Assembly: GCA_050329415.1 (NCBI GenBank)
Contig: JBHJOS010000011.1
Location: forward strand, 15,184-79,183
DNA: 64,000 nt
Origin: JANNOG01 sp050329415
Lineage (GTDB): Bacteria > Actinomycetota > Actinomycetes > Actinomycetales > JBBAYJ01
Reading direction: 5' to 3'
Part shown: positions 34,973-43,315 of the stretch, in pieces
How the letters are laid out: every line of letters starts with the position of its first letter
How positions within the stretch are numbered: position 1 is the first letter of the stretch
Notes under the pieces: model-generated
The model's database searches: none
What the model saw: the letters and a program-made list of their open reading frames with translations, nothing else
Told to the model about the DNA's origin: nothing
Made by a program: the position numbers and the translations under genes

Positions 34973-35208
34973 CCGGCTCCTTCCGCCGCGGCGGACGCTA
35001 TGGGCGATGCCACCCGAAGGGCACCCGACTTGAGGGTGTCCTGAGGTCACCGATCGGTAACGATCGGCGACGACGTGCGGTGGCGAGGGCCTGTCGACAG
35101 CCCGCACCGCCGCCCGCGGCGTCATGCCCCCGAGACGTGCGCCACACTCGGGGGATGTTGTGTCGAGCTGCGCGGGCCTAGGCGCAGGGGCGGGTCGGGG
35201 AGCCGGCG
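34973..35208. promoter_or_regulatory. Divergent regulatory region between gluA and the response regulator
   Basis: Two inverted repeats are visible: an imperfect one with arms GGGCACCC (35018-35025) and GGGTGTCC (35033-35040), and a perfect one with arms CCGATCG (35050-35056) and CGATCGG (35061-35067) spaced by GTAA. They are good candidates for response-regulator or other repressor sites. Exact promoters are not clear. Confidence 0.5.
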
Positions 35209-35874
35209 GTGCGGGTGCTCGTCGTCGAGGACGACGACCGGGTCGGGGCGGCGCTCACCACGGTGCTCACCCATCACGGCTTCGACCCGGTGCGGGCACG
35301 GACCGGGGCGCAGGCCCTGTCTCTGGCTCCGGACTGCGACATCGTCCTGCTCGACCTGGGGCTGCCGGACGTCGACGGGCTCGAGGTCTGTGCCCGGGTG
35401 AGGCGCGGGTGCGACGTCCCCATCGTGGCCGTCACCGCCCGGGCCGACATCGCCTCGCGGCTGCACGCCCTCGACCTGGGCGCCGACGACTACCTCAGCA
35501 AGCCCTACGACCTCCGCGAACTCGTGGCCAGGATCCACGCCGTCGCCCGGCGCACCGCGGCGGGTCGGCCGACCCCGGTCGGCGACGATCCCGTGACCGT
35601 GGGCGACGTCGTGATCGACCTCACGTCGCGCTCGGTCCGGGTCGCCGGGCGGTCGGTACCGCTCACCCGCAAGGAGTTCGACGTGCTGGCCCTGCTGGCC
35701 GGGCGGCCCGGCCTGGTCTACCGCCGCGAGCAGATCCTCAGTGCCGTCTGGGGCGCCGGGTGGCAGGGCGCGGGTCACTCCCTGGAGGTCCACGTCGCCT
35801 CGCTGCGGGCCAAGCTCGCCCGTCCCGGCACCGTCGAGACGGTGCGCGGGGTCGGGTACCGGCTGGCGGTCTGA
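35209..35874 (+). CDS. OmpR-family response regulator (TctD-like)
   Basis: A 221-aa two-component regulator. Receiver: VEDDDRV acidic pocket, phospho-acceptor Asp in IVLLDLGLPDVDGL (~residue 48), Thr in VAVTAR and Lys in LSKPYD. The winged-helix DNA-binding domain follows (LTRKEFDVLALLAGRPGLV, EVHVASLRAKL, TVRGVGYRL). Partner of the kinase encoded 1 nt downstream. With the TAXI protein gene opposite, it resembles TctD/TctE systems that sense carboxylates via a binding protein; the ligand is unknown. Confidence 0.92.
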   Translation: MRVLVVEDDDRVGAALTTVLTHHGFDPVRARTGAQALSLAPDCDIVLLDLGLPDVDGLEVCARVRRGCDVPIVAVTARADIASRLHALDLGADDYLSKPYDLRELVARIHAVARRTAAGRPTPVGDDPVTVGDVVIDLTSRSVRVAGRSVPLTRKEFDVLALLAGRPGLVYRREQILSAVWGAGWQGAGHSLEVHVASLRAKLARPGTVETVRGVGYRLAV

Positions 35875-35875
35875 C

Positions 35876-37636
35876 GTGCGCACCCGGCTGGTCGCGATCC
35901 TGGTCTCGCTGCTCACGGCGGGCCTGCTGGCCTTCGGGATCCCGCTGGCGTCGACCCTGGCGTCGTCGGTGCAGCGGGAGGTGTATGTCGACCGGCTCGC
36001 GGACGCCGCGCGCCTGGCATCGCTGGTCCGCCAGGGCACGGCGGCCGGCGACCTCGAGGCGGTGACCGCCGACCTGGTCCGCTACGAGGAGGTCTACGGC
36101 ATCCGCAGTGCGGTCCTCGACCGCGTCGGGCGGCCGGTCGCCACCTCCGCCACCGGCCCCGACCTCGCGGCCCCGGCGACCGCGGAGGCCGTCCGAACCG
36201 CGCTCAACGGCCGCCGGGCCGAGCCGCCGCCGACCGTCCCGCCCTGGAGCGACCTCCCGCTCGTCGTCACCGAGCCGGTCGTCGAGGGCGGCGACGTCAC
36301 CGGTGTGGTGGTCACCGCCTCCCCGACGGCCCGGATGCACGAGGCCGTGCTGCGGTCGTGGTCGGTGCTCGCGGTCGTCATGGTCGCGGCGCTGGCCGCG
36401 GGGGTCGTGCTGTCCGTCCGGATCGCGGGCTGGGTGCTCCACCCGGTCCGCGTGCTCGACGGCGCCGCGCACGCCGTCGGAGTCGGCCGGCTCGGCACCC
36501 GGGTGCCCCAGGGCGGCGGCCCGCCGGAGCTGCGTCGGCTGGCGCAGGCCTTCAACGAGATGGCGGACGGTGTCGAGGCCCTGGTCCGCCAGCAGCAGGC
36601 GTTCGTCGCCGACGCCTCCCACCAGCTCCGCAACCCCATGAGCGCCCTGCTGCTCCGACTGGAGGAGGCGCGCCTCACCCTCCCGCCCGGCGACGCAGCC
36701 CGCCTCGACGCCACCCAGGAGGAGGCGGTCCGGCTGGCTGCCGTGCTGGACGAGCTCCTCGAGCTCGCGCGGGCCGAGAACGCCGACGCCGCGCCGGTGC
36801 CGGTCGACGCCGGTGCCGTGCTCGCCGACCGGGCCCGGGCCTGGTCGGCGGTGGCCCGCCGGCGACGGGTGAGGCTGGAGGTGGACGCACCGGCCGGGCT
36901 GCGCGCGTTCGCCTCTCCCGAAGGGCTCGGCAGTGCCGTCGATGCCCTCGTGGACAACGCCGTCAAGTTCAGCCCGGAGGGCGGCACGGTCGTCCTGCGG
37001 GGACGGGCGGGCACCGGCGACGAGATCGTCGTCTCGGTGCTCGACGAGGGCGTCGGACTGGATCCGGAGGAACTGTCCCGGGCGGTGGACCGGTTCTGGC
37101 GCAGTCCCCGGCACACCAACGTCGCCGGGTCCGGCCTGGGGCTGGCGATCGCCAAGGCACTCGTCGAGCGCTGGGGCGGGACGCTGGACATGTGCCGGGC
37201 GAGCACCGGTGGCCTCGAGGCGACGCTGCGGCTGCGCCCGGTCCTGCCGCAGCCGGGCCGGTCACGTCCGGACGGTGCGGTAGTACGCCAGCGCTCCCGG
37301 GTGCAGGTCCACCGGGGAGGTGAAGATCGCCGAGCGCTGGTCCAGCGCACCGGCCAGGGGGACGGTGGCCGAGATCTCGGCCCGGCGCTCGAACAGCAGC
37401 CGGGTCAGCGCCTCGGCGAGGGCGGCGTCGGCGTCGGCGCGCACGACGAGCACGTTGGGCACCGCGAGGGTGTCGACCGAGGCCGGCAGCCCGTACTCCT
37501 CGGCCGGGACGGTGGCGGGACGGTAGACGGTGAGCCCCGTCTCGCGCAGGACGCGGACCGGCTCGACGACCGGCAGCAGGGACAGCGGCACCTCGTCGGC
37601 GAGGTCCGCGACCGCGACGGTGGGCAGTCCGCCTGA
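35876..37636 (+). CDS. Sensor histidine kinase (TctE-like), with extended 3' frame
   Basis: The sensor has a signal-anchor helix (residues ~5-25), an extracellular domain (~26-155), a second helix (~160-185), HAMP linker, a His-kinase box DASHQLRNPMSALLLRL, N-box DALVDNAVKFSPEGG, G1 LDEGVGLDPEE and G2 GSGLGLAIAKALVERWGG. Conserved sequence ends near residue 460 (about 37255). The frame stays open for a further ~125 codons, to 37636, but these are antisense to the TAXI gene and look non-native (Arg/Gln/Gly-rich). A stop codon may have been lost or the tail may be real but non-functional. GTG start 1 nt after the regulator stop. Confidence 0.85.
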   Translation: MRTRLVAILVSLLTAGLLAFGIPLASTLASSVQREVYVDRLADAARLASLVRQGTAAGDLEAVTADLVRYEEVYGIRSAVLDRVGRPVATSATGPDLAAPATAEAVRTALNGRRAEPPPTVPPWSDLPLVVTEPVVEGGDVTGVVVTASPTARMHEAVLRSWSVLAVVMVAALAAGVVLSVRIAGWVLHPVRVLDGAAHAVGVGRLGTRVPQGGGPPELRRLAQAFNEMADGVEALVRQQQAFVADASHQLRNPMSALLLRLEEARLTLPPGDAARLDATQEEAVRLAAVLDELLELARAENADAAPVPVDAGAVLADRARAWSAVARRRRVRLEVDAPAGLRAFASPEGLGSAVDALVDNAVKFSPEGGTVVLRGRAGTGDEIVVSVLDEGVGLDPEELSRAVDRFWRSPRHTNVAGSGLGLAIAKALVERWGGTLDMCRASTGGLEATLRLRPVLPQPGRSRPDGAVVRQRSRVQVHRGGEDRRALVQRTGQGDGGRDLGPALEQQPGQRLGEGGVGVGAHDEHVGHREGVDRGRQPVLLGRDGGGTVDGEPRLAQDADRLDDRQQGQRHLVGEVRDRDGGQSA

Positions 37637-38248
37637 CCAGAAGAACGCGTCGAGGTCGCCACGGCTCAGGGCGTCCAGGGAGTCGTCGATGCCCAGCTGC
37701 GCCACCCGCAGCTGGGGCAGCGGGACCTCGGCCGCCTGGAGCACCCGGCGGGCGATGAGCGACGTCCCGGACCCCACCGCCCCCACGGACACCCGCCGGC
37801 CGCGCAGCTCCGCCAGGGTCGTCGGTCCCCCGTCGCGGCGGGCCACCACGTGGAGGTAGTCGTCGTACACCCGGGCCAGCGCCGTCACCGGCAGCGGCTC
37901 GCGGAACAGTCCGGTGCCCCGGACGGCGTCGGCCGCAGCGTCCAGCGCCGAGAAGGCGAGCACCCGGCCGCCGCCGGCCGCGCCACGGAGGTTGTCCACG
38001 CTGCCACCCGTCGACACCGCGGTGAGGGGCGCCGTCGGCAGCGCGTCGCGGGCGACGCGGGCGATCTCCTGTCCGAAGGCGTAGTACACCCCCCGGGTGC
38101 CGCCGGTCAGCAGCTCCACCTCGCCCGGGGGGTATCCGGGCGTCTCGCGGCGCAGTCCGCACCCGGCGGTCACCGGCGCCAGCACCGCTCCCACGGCCAG
38201 GGCACGCAGCACCGACCGGCGCGAGCACGGCCGCGCCGGCGTCGCCAT
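37262..38248 (-). CDS. TAXI-family TRAP-type solute-binding protein
   Basis: A 328-aa exported binding protein. The N-terminus has a twin-Arg stretch (CSRRSVLRALAVGAVLAPV) and a lipobox VTAGC, so it is likely a lipoprotein, perhaps Tat-exported. The TAXI signature GGTRGVYYAFGQEIARV, STGGSVDNLRG, GAVGSGTSLIARRVLQA and DAFFWSGGLPT is clear. No TRAP permease gene is nearby. The convergent position against a sensor kinase suggests it delivers ligand to the sensor; this is an inference. The 3' end overlaps the kinase frame. Confidence 0.88.
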   Translation of the reverse strand: MATPARPCSRRSVLRALAVGAVLAPVTAGCGLRRETPGYPPGEVELLTGGTRGVYYAFGQEIARVARDALPTAPLTAVSTGGSVDNLRGAAGGGRVLAFSALDAAADAVRGTGLFREPLPVTALARVYDDYLHVVARRDGGPTTLAELRGRRVSVGAVGSGTSLIARRVLQAAEVPLPQLRVAQLGIDDSLDALSRGDLDAFFWSGGLPTVAVADLADEVPLSLLPVVEPVRVLRETGLTVYRPATVPAEEYGLPASVDTLAVPNVLVVRADADAALAEALTRLLFERRAEISATVPLAGALDQRSAIFTSPVDLHPGALAYYRTVRT

Positions 38249-38283
38249 CGGCACACGGTAGGGCGCCGTACCCTGGCACCGCC

Positions 38284-39765
38284 ATGACCGCAGCCCTCGA
38301 CCCACTCGCCCCGGTGCGGACCTTCCGGGTCCGCACCTTCGGGTGCCAGATGAACGTGCACGACTCCGAGCGCCTCGCCGGGGTCCTCGAGGCGGCCGGC
38401 TACGCCCCCGCGGCGGAGGGGGCCGACGCCGATGTCGTCGTCCTCAACACCTGCGCCGTGCGGGAGAACGCGGACAACAAGCTCTACGGCAACCTCGGTC
38501 ACCTGGCCCCGGTCAAGGCCCGTCGCGAGGGGATGCAGATCGCGGTGGCGGGCTGCCTGGCGCAGAAGGACCAGGGCGAGATCGTCCGCCGGGCGCCCTG
38601 GGTGGACGTCGTCATCGGCACCCACAACCTGGGCTCCCTGCCGGCGCTGCTCGACCGGGCGCGGGCCCGGAGCGAGGCCCAGGTCGAGATCCTCGACGCC
38701 CTGGAGACGTTCCCCTCGACCCTGCCGGCCCGCCGCGAGTCGGTGTCCTCGGCCTGGGTGGCGATCAGCGTCGGGTGCAACAACACCTGCACCTTCTGCA
38801 TCGTGCCGGCGCTGCGTGGACGGGAGCGCGACCGGCGGGCCGGGGACATCCTGGCCGAGGTCCGGGCCCTGGTGGCCCAGGGGGTCGTCGAGGTCACGCT
38901 GCTCGGCCAGAACGTCAACACCTACGGCGTCGAGTTCGGCGAGCGTGACGCCTTCGCCCGGCTGCTGCGGGTGGTGGGGGCCGTCGAGGGGATCGAGCGG
39001 GTGCGGTTCACCAGCCCCCACCCGGCCGCGTTCACCGACGACGTGATCGCCGCCATGGCCGAGACGCCGACCGTCATGCCGCAGCTCCACATGCCGCTGC
39101 AGTCCGGGTCTGACCCGGTCCTCAAGGCGATGCGCCGCAGCTACCGGTCCGAGCGCTTCCTCGGCATCCTCGAACGCGCCCGGCGGGCGATCCCCGGCCT
39201 CGCGGTGTCGACCGACGTCATCGTGGGGTTCCCGGGCGAGACCGAGGCGGACTTCCGCGCCACCCTCGACGTGGTCCGGCGGGCTCGCTTCGCCAACGCC
39301 TTCACCTTCCAGTACTCCCCGCGCCCCGGGACGCCGGCCGCGACGCTGCCGGACCAGGTGCCCAAGGCCGTGGTGCAGGAGCGGTACGACCGCCTGGTGG
39401 CGCTGCAGGACGAGATCTCGTGGCAGGAGAACCGGGCCCAGGTCGGCCGGGTCGTCGAGGTGCTCGTGGCCTCGGGGGAGGGGCGCAAGGACGAGGCGAC
39501 CGGGCGGCTGTCGGGCCGGGCCAGGGACCTCCGCCTGGTGCACCTGGCGCCGGGGGACGGCGGGCGTCCCCGCCCCGGCGACCTCGTCACCGTCGAGGTC
39601 ACCCGGGCGGCCCCGCACCACCTGGAGGCCGACGCGGGTGTCCGCGAGCTGCGCCGCACCCGGGCCGGGGACCGCTGGGAAGCCGAGCGGGCCGCTGCGG
39701 TGCCGGTCGCTGCGGTGCCGGCCGCGGTCGGCCTCGGCATGCCCGCGGTCCGCCCGACCACGTGA
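38284..39765 (+). CDS. miaB: tRNA-2-methylthio-N6-dimethylallyladenosine synthase
   Basis: A 493-aa radical-SAM methylthiotransferase acting on i6A37 of tRNA. N-terminal cluster cysteines C21, C57 and C91; radical-SAM motif C165-x3-C169-x2-C172 (CNNTCTFC). The TFGCQMNVHDSERL start and NTCAVRENADNKLYGNLG segment are diagnostic of MiaB. TACCCT at 38269-38274 is a probable -10. It acts downstream of MiaA, also encoded here. The C-terminal ~45 residues after the TRAM domain are a low-complexity tail. Confidence 0.96.
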   Translation: MTAALDPLAPVRTFRVRTFGCQMNVHDSERLAGVLEAAGYAPAAEGADADVVVLNTCAVRENADNKLYGNLGHLAPVKARREGMQIAVAGCLAQKDQGEIVRRAPWVDVVIGTHNLGSLPALLDRARARSEAQVEILDALETFPSTLPARRESVSSAWVAISVGCNNTCTFCIVPALRGRERDRRAGDILAEVRALVAQGVVEVTLLGQNVNTYGVEFGERDAFARLLRVVGAVEGIERVRFTSPHPAAFTDDVIAAMAETPTVMPQLHMPLQSGSDPVLKAMRRSYRSERFLGILERARRAIPGLAVSTDVIVGFPGETEADFRATLDVVRRARFANAFTFQYSPRPGTPAATLPDQVPKAVVQERYDRLVALQDEISWQENRAQVGRVVEVLVASGEGRKDEATGRLSGRARDLRLVHLAPGDGGRPRPGDLVTVEVTRAAPHHLEADAGVRELRRTRAGDRWEAERAAAVPVAAVPAAVGLGMPAVRPTT

Positions 39766-39855
39766 GGCCCTCGGACCTCGTTCGAGCGGACCCGGGTCGT
39801 GACGGGGGGCCGGGGGACGGCAGGCAGTACTGACGCGGCCTGACACCCTGTCCCG

Positions 39856-40563
39856 GTGCCCGTCGTCGCCGTCGTCGTGGTCCCGGCCGCGCCACTGCTC
39901 CTGCCCGAGCTCACCGGCGGGCAGGCGGATGACCTCGAGCCGGTCCGGGCGGCGGTGGGCGAGGCGGTCGCGGAGCTGGTCGCGTCCGGGGCGGAGCACG
40001 TGACGATCGCCGGGGGCGGGGCCGCCGGGCGGCTCGCGGGCATGGGCGCCCCGGTCGCCGTGCCCGGGCCGGACCCGCTCCCCGGAGCCGGCTGGGTTCA
40101 CGACCTGGGCCGGATCCTCCTGGCCCGGACCGGGTTCACCGGGGGCATCACCGACCTCGTCCTGCCCACCGGGCCGGACGACCTCCGTCCGCCGGTCCCC
40201 GCCGGTCCCGGCGACGTGTCGATGATCGCCGAGGGTCCGGGCGGGGGCGGCGGGGGCCGCGGCGGGCTGCTCGTGCTCGCCGACGGCAGCATCACCCGGG
40301 GCCCGCGGGCGCCAGGGGGCGACGACCCGCGGGGCGCGGACGTCGATGCCCGGATCGCCGCCGACCTCGTCGCCGGGCGGGTCCCCCGGATCGGAGCCGA
40401 CGAGGCGCTGCGGTTCGGGGTGCGGGGACTGCCGGGCCTGGCCCTGGCGGCGGTGGTGGCCCGCCAGGCGGGGTTGTCGTGGCGGGTGACGTGGACCGGT
40501 GCCCCGGCCGGCGTGGGCTACGTGGTCGCCGTCACGACCCCGAGCGCGGCGGGTCGTCCGTGA
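39856..40563 (+). CDS. Class III extradiol dioxygenase-like protein
   Basis: A 235-aa conserved actinobacterial protein in the miaB-miaA interval, equivalent in place to Rv2728c. It has VVVVPAAPLLLPELTGG and LVASGAEHVTIAGGG as family-like N-terminal strands, a central Gly-rich low-complexity stretch (about residues 128-137), and a C-terminal WRVTWTGAPAGVGYVVAV segment. A catalytic metal site was not recognised, so dioxygenase activity is doubtful. The 3' end overlaps the convergent small gene by 32 bp. Confidence 0.6.
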   Translation: MPVVAVVVVPAAPLLLPELTGGQADDLEPVRAAVGEAVAELVASGAEHVTIAGGGAAGRLAGMGAPVAVPGPDPLPGAGWVHDLGRILLARTGFTGGITDLVLPTGPDDLRPPVPAGPGDVSMIAEGPGGGGGGRGGLLVLADGSITRGPRAPGGDDPRGADVDARIAADLVAGRVPRIGADEALRFGVRGLPGLALAAVVARQAGLSWRVTWTGAPAGVGYVVAVTTPSAAGRP

Positions 40564-40750
40564 GCCGATCGACGACCGTGTCGCCGATCTTGTCCACCTG
40601 GTCCCCGAAGCGGCCGCCGGTCGCCTTGTCGACGACGTCGCCGATCTTGTCGACGGCCGACTGCACCTGTTCGGGGTTGTCCTTGGCGAGGCCCTGCGCC
40701 TTGTCGGCGAGGTCCTTCGCCCGGTTCACGAGATCATCCATCCCAGCCAT
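40532..40750 (-). CDS. Rv0909-type antitoxin-like small protein
   Basis: A 72-aa amphipathic, Lys/Asp-rich helix protein: VNRAKDLADKAQGLAKDN, VDKIGDVVDKATGG and VDKIGDTVVDRL show an imperfect heptad-like repeat of VDKIGD. It resembles the PF14013 'antitoxin protein' family of mycobacteria. No toxin is adjacent, so a toxin-antitoxin role is unproven. ATG at 40750 or 40741. Confidence 0.7.
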   Translation of the reverse strand: MAGMDDLVNRAKDLADKAQGLAKDNPEQVQSAVDKIGDVVDKATGGRFGDQVDKIGDTVVDRLTDDPPRSGS

Positions 40751-40804
40751 CCGCGAAGCGTCGGCGCATCCGGGTGCCGCCGTCAAGGAACCCGGCGCGA
40801 CACC

Positions 40805-41743
40805 GTGACGGAACCCGTGCTCGCGGTGGTCGGGCCCACGGCCACCGGCAAGTCCGACCTCGGCGTCCGGCTCGCCCTCCGGCTCGGCGGCGAGGTCGTC
40901 AACGCCGACTCCATGCAGCTCTACCGAGGGATGGACGTCGGCACGGCCAAGCTCTCCCCGGCCGAGCGACGCGGCGTCCCCCACCACGTGCTCGACGTCT
41001 GGCCGGTCACGGCCGAGGCGAGCGTCGCCGACTACCAGGCCCGCGCGCGCCGGGCGATCGCGGAGGTGCAGGCCCGGGGGCGCCGTCCGGTCCTCGTCGG
41101 CGGCTCCGGCCTGTACGTCCGCGCGGTCCTGGACGATCTGCGTTTCCCGGGCACGGACCCCGCGGTGCGCCGCCGGCTGGAGACCGAGGCGGCCGCCCGG
41201 GGACCCGGTGCCCTGCACGAGCGCCTGGCCCGGGTCGACCCCGTGGCAGCGGAGGCCGTCGACCGTCGCAACACCCGACGGGTCGTCCGGGCACTGGAGG
41301 TGATCGAGATCACCGGCAAGCCGTTCCGGGCCGCCCTGCCCGTTCCCGGCGACTACGCCGTCCCGGCCGTCCAGATCGGCCTGGACCGCGCCCCCGAGAT
41401 CCTCGACGCCGCCGTCACCGACCGCGTGGACCGGATGGTCGCCGCCGGACTGGTCGAGGAGGTCGAACGGCTGGTCGCGGCCGGGCTGCGCCGGGGGCGC
41501 ACCGCCTCCCGGGCGCTCGGCTACGCGCAGGTCCTCACCGCGCTCGACGCCGCGACGACAGGGGCCGGGGATCGGGAGGCGCTGCTGGGTGCCGCCCGCG
41601 TCGAGACCGCACGACTCACCCGGCGGTTCGTCCGGCGCCAGCGGACGTGGTTCCGCCGGGACCCGCGGATCGCCTGGTTCGACGCCGACGCCCCGGCCCT
41701 CGAGCAGCGGGTGCTCGCCGCGGTGGCGGCCGTGCCAGGGTGA
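40805..41743 (+). CDS. miaA: tRNA dimethylallyltransferase
   Basis: A 312-aa enzyme that prenylates A37 of tRNAs reading UNN codons, giving the substrate for MiaB. P-loop GPTATGKSD (residues ~9-17), NADSMQLYRGMDVGTAK, HHVLDVWPV, and RRFVRRQRTWFRRD are family landmarks. GTG at 40805. dapF begins 5 nt downstream of its stop, matching mycobacterial synteny. Confidence 0.95.
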   Translation: MTEPVLAVVGPTATGKSDLGVRLALRLGGEVVNADSMQLYRGMDVGTAKLSPAERRGVPHHVLDVWPVTAEASVADYQARARRAIAEVQARGRRPVLVGGSGLYVRAVLDDLRFPGTDPAVRRRLETEAAARGPGALHERLARVDPVAAEAVDRRNTRRVVRALEVIEITGKPFRAALPVPGDYAVPAVQIGLDRAPEILDAAVTDRVDRMVAAGLVEEVERLVAAGLRRGRTASRALGYAQVLTALDAATTGAGDREALLGAARVETARLTRRFVRRQRTWFRRDPRIAWFDADAPALEQRVLAAVAAVPG

Positions 41744-41748
41744 GGCCC

Positions 41749-42711
41749 ATGGAGCGGCGGCGTCTGGTCAAGGGGCACGGCACCGAGAACGACTTCCTGG
41801 TGGCCGTGGACGCCAACGGCTCGGCGGGCCCGCCGGACCCGGCCGTCGTCGCCGCCCTCTGCCGGCGCCGGGGCGGGCTGGGCGCGGACGGCCTCATCCG
41901 AGCGGTGCGCGTGGCCGACGCGCCCGAGGCCGCACCGTGGGCGGCGGGGCACCCGGACGCCGAGTGGTTCATGGACTACCGCAACGCCGACGGCAGCCCG
42001 GCCGAGATGTGCGGCAACGGCATCCGCGTCATGGCCGAGGTGCTCGCCGACGCCGGCCTGATCGACCCGGGCGGCCTCACCGTCCTCACCCGGTCCGGGG
42101 GACGCAGCCTCCGCCGCGAGACCGCCCCCCCGGCCGCGGGCTGGTGGTCCGTGGGCATGGGCCGGGTCGGCATCGGGGTGCCGGACGGTGCGGCGTCCGA
42201 TGCCGCCCCCGGGGACACCGATGTCGACACCCTGGTCGCAGCGCCGGGTCTCACGGCGTCGCCCCGGCCCGGGATGCGGGTCACCGTGGGCAACCCGCAC
42301 GTCGTCGTGGCCGTGACCGACAGCGCCGAGCTGGAGGCCGTGGACCTCACGCACCCGCCCGCTCTGGACCCGGCCCCCGCCGACGGTGCCAACGTCGAGT
42401 TCGTCCTGGTCACCGGGCGGGACCGGGAGAACGGTGCCGGCCTCGTGGCGATGCGGGTCCACGAGCGGGGCAGCGGCGAGACCCGCTCCTGCGGCACCGG
42501 CGCCGTGGCGGCGGCGGCCGCCGCCGCCGAGTGGGCGCGCCCCGGCGCCCCGGCGGACTGGATCGTCACGGTGAGGGGCGGCCGGTTGCGGGTGCGGCTG
42601 GCGGACGACGGCACGGCGACCCTCACCGGCCCGGTGCGCCTGCTCGGGACGATCGAGGTCGACGAGAGCTGGTGGCGCGAGCTCAGCCCGGTGACGCGGG
42701 CGGGCGTCTGA
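41749..42711 (+). CDS. dapF: Diaminopimelate epimerase
   Basis: A 320-aa PLP-independent epimerase converting LL- to meso-diaminopimelate for peptidoglycan and lysine. The two catalytic cysteines are in EMCGNGIR and RSCGTGAV. KGHGTENDFLVAVD at the N-terminus is typical. A loop near residues 150-165 is longer than in E. coli. ATG at 41749 follows the miaA stop by 5 nt. The 3' end overlaps the convergent methyltransferase by 29 bp. Confidence 0.96.
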   Translation: MERRRLVKGHGTENDFLVAVDANGSAGPPDPAVVAALCRRRGGLGADGLIRAVRVADAPEAAPWAAGHPDAEWFMDYRNADGSPAEMCGNGIRVMAEVLADAGLIDPGGLTVLTRSGGRSLRRETAPPAAGWWSVGMGRVGIGVPDGAASDAAPGDTDVDTLVAAPGLTASPRPGMRVTVGNPHVVVAVTDSAELEAVDLTHPPALDPAPADGANVEFVLVTGRDRENGAGLVAMRVHERGSGETRSCGTGAVAAAAAAAEWARPGAPADWIVTVRGGRLRVRLADDGTATLTGPVRLLGTIEVDESWWRELSPVTRAGV

Positions 42712-43315
42712 CCCGCAGCACCCGGTAGCCCTTGGCGCTGCCGGCCCGCTCCACGGCTGCCGTGCCGGCCAGGGTGTGGGCGAGCCAGCGGTGCAGGGAG
42801 TCCGCACCGAGGTTCCGCTGCACCACCAGCCAGGCCGACGCCCCGGGGGCCAGGCGCGGCAGCCACTGCGCCAGCAGTGCGTGCAGTGCGTCCTTGCCGA
42901 TGCGGATCGGGGGGTTCGACCAGATCGCGGCCAGCCGCAGGTCGTCCGGGATCTCCTCCGGAGCCGCCGTGCGGACCCGGGCCAGCCCGTGGTCGGCGGC
43001 GTTGGCGGCGGTGAGCTCGCGGGCGCGCGGGTTGACGTCGACCGCCCACACCGTGGCGTCCGGCGAGAACAGCGCCATGGCCAGTGCCAGGGGACCCCAG
43101 CCGCAGCCGAGGTCCAGCAGGTCGCCGTGCGAGGGTGGGCGGGGGGCGTGCCGCAGCAGGACGCCGGTGCCGGGATCGAGGCGCCCCGGGCTGAAGACGC
43201 CACCGGCCGTCGTCACCCGCAGCATCCGGCCCGCCACCCGGTACTCCAGGGTCCGGCGACCGCTCTCGGGTCCGGGCGCCGGGTCGAAGTAGTGGGACCC
43301 CGGTGCCGGCGTCAC
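42683..43315 (-). CDS. Class I SAM methyltransferase (RsmC/small-subunit-like)
   Basis: A 210-aa SAM-dependent methyltransferase. Motif I DLGCGWGPLALAMA, acidic motif II VDVNPRAREL and the NPP motif in IWSNPPIRIGKDAL, typical of N-methyltransferases acting on bases in RNA (RsmC-like). The GTG overlaps the upstream CaCA antiporter's stop by 4 bp. The substrate is likely 16S rRNA or similar RNA, but not proved. Confidence 0.88.
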   Translation of the reverse strand: MTPAPGSHYFDPAPGPESGRRTLEYRVAGRMLRVTTAGGVFSPGRLDPGTGVLLRHAPRPPSHGDLLDLGCGWGPLALAMALFSPDATVWAVDVNPRARELTAANAADHGLARVRTAAPEEIPDDLRLAAIWSNPPIRIGKDALHALLAQWLPRLAPGASAWLVVQRNLGADSLHRWLAHTLAGTAAVERAGSAKGYRVLRVRRPPASPG

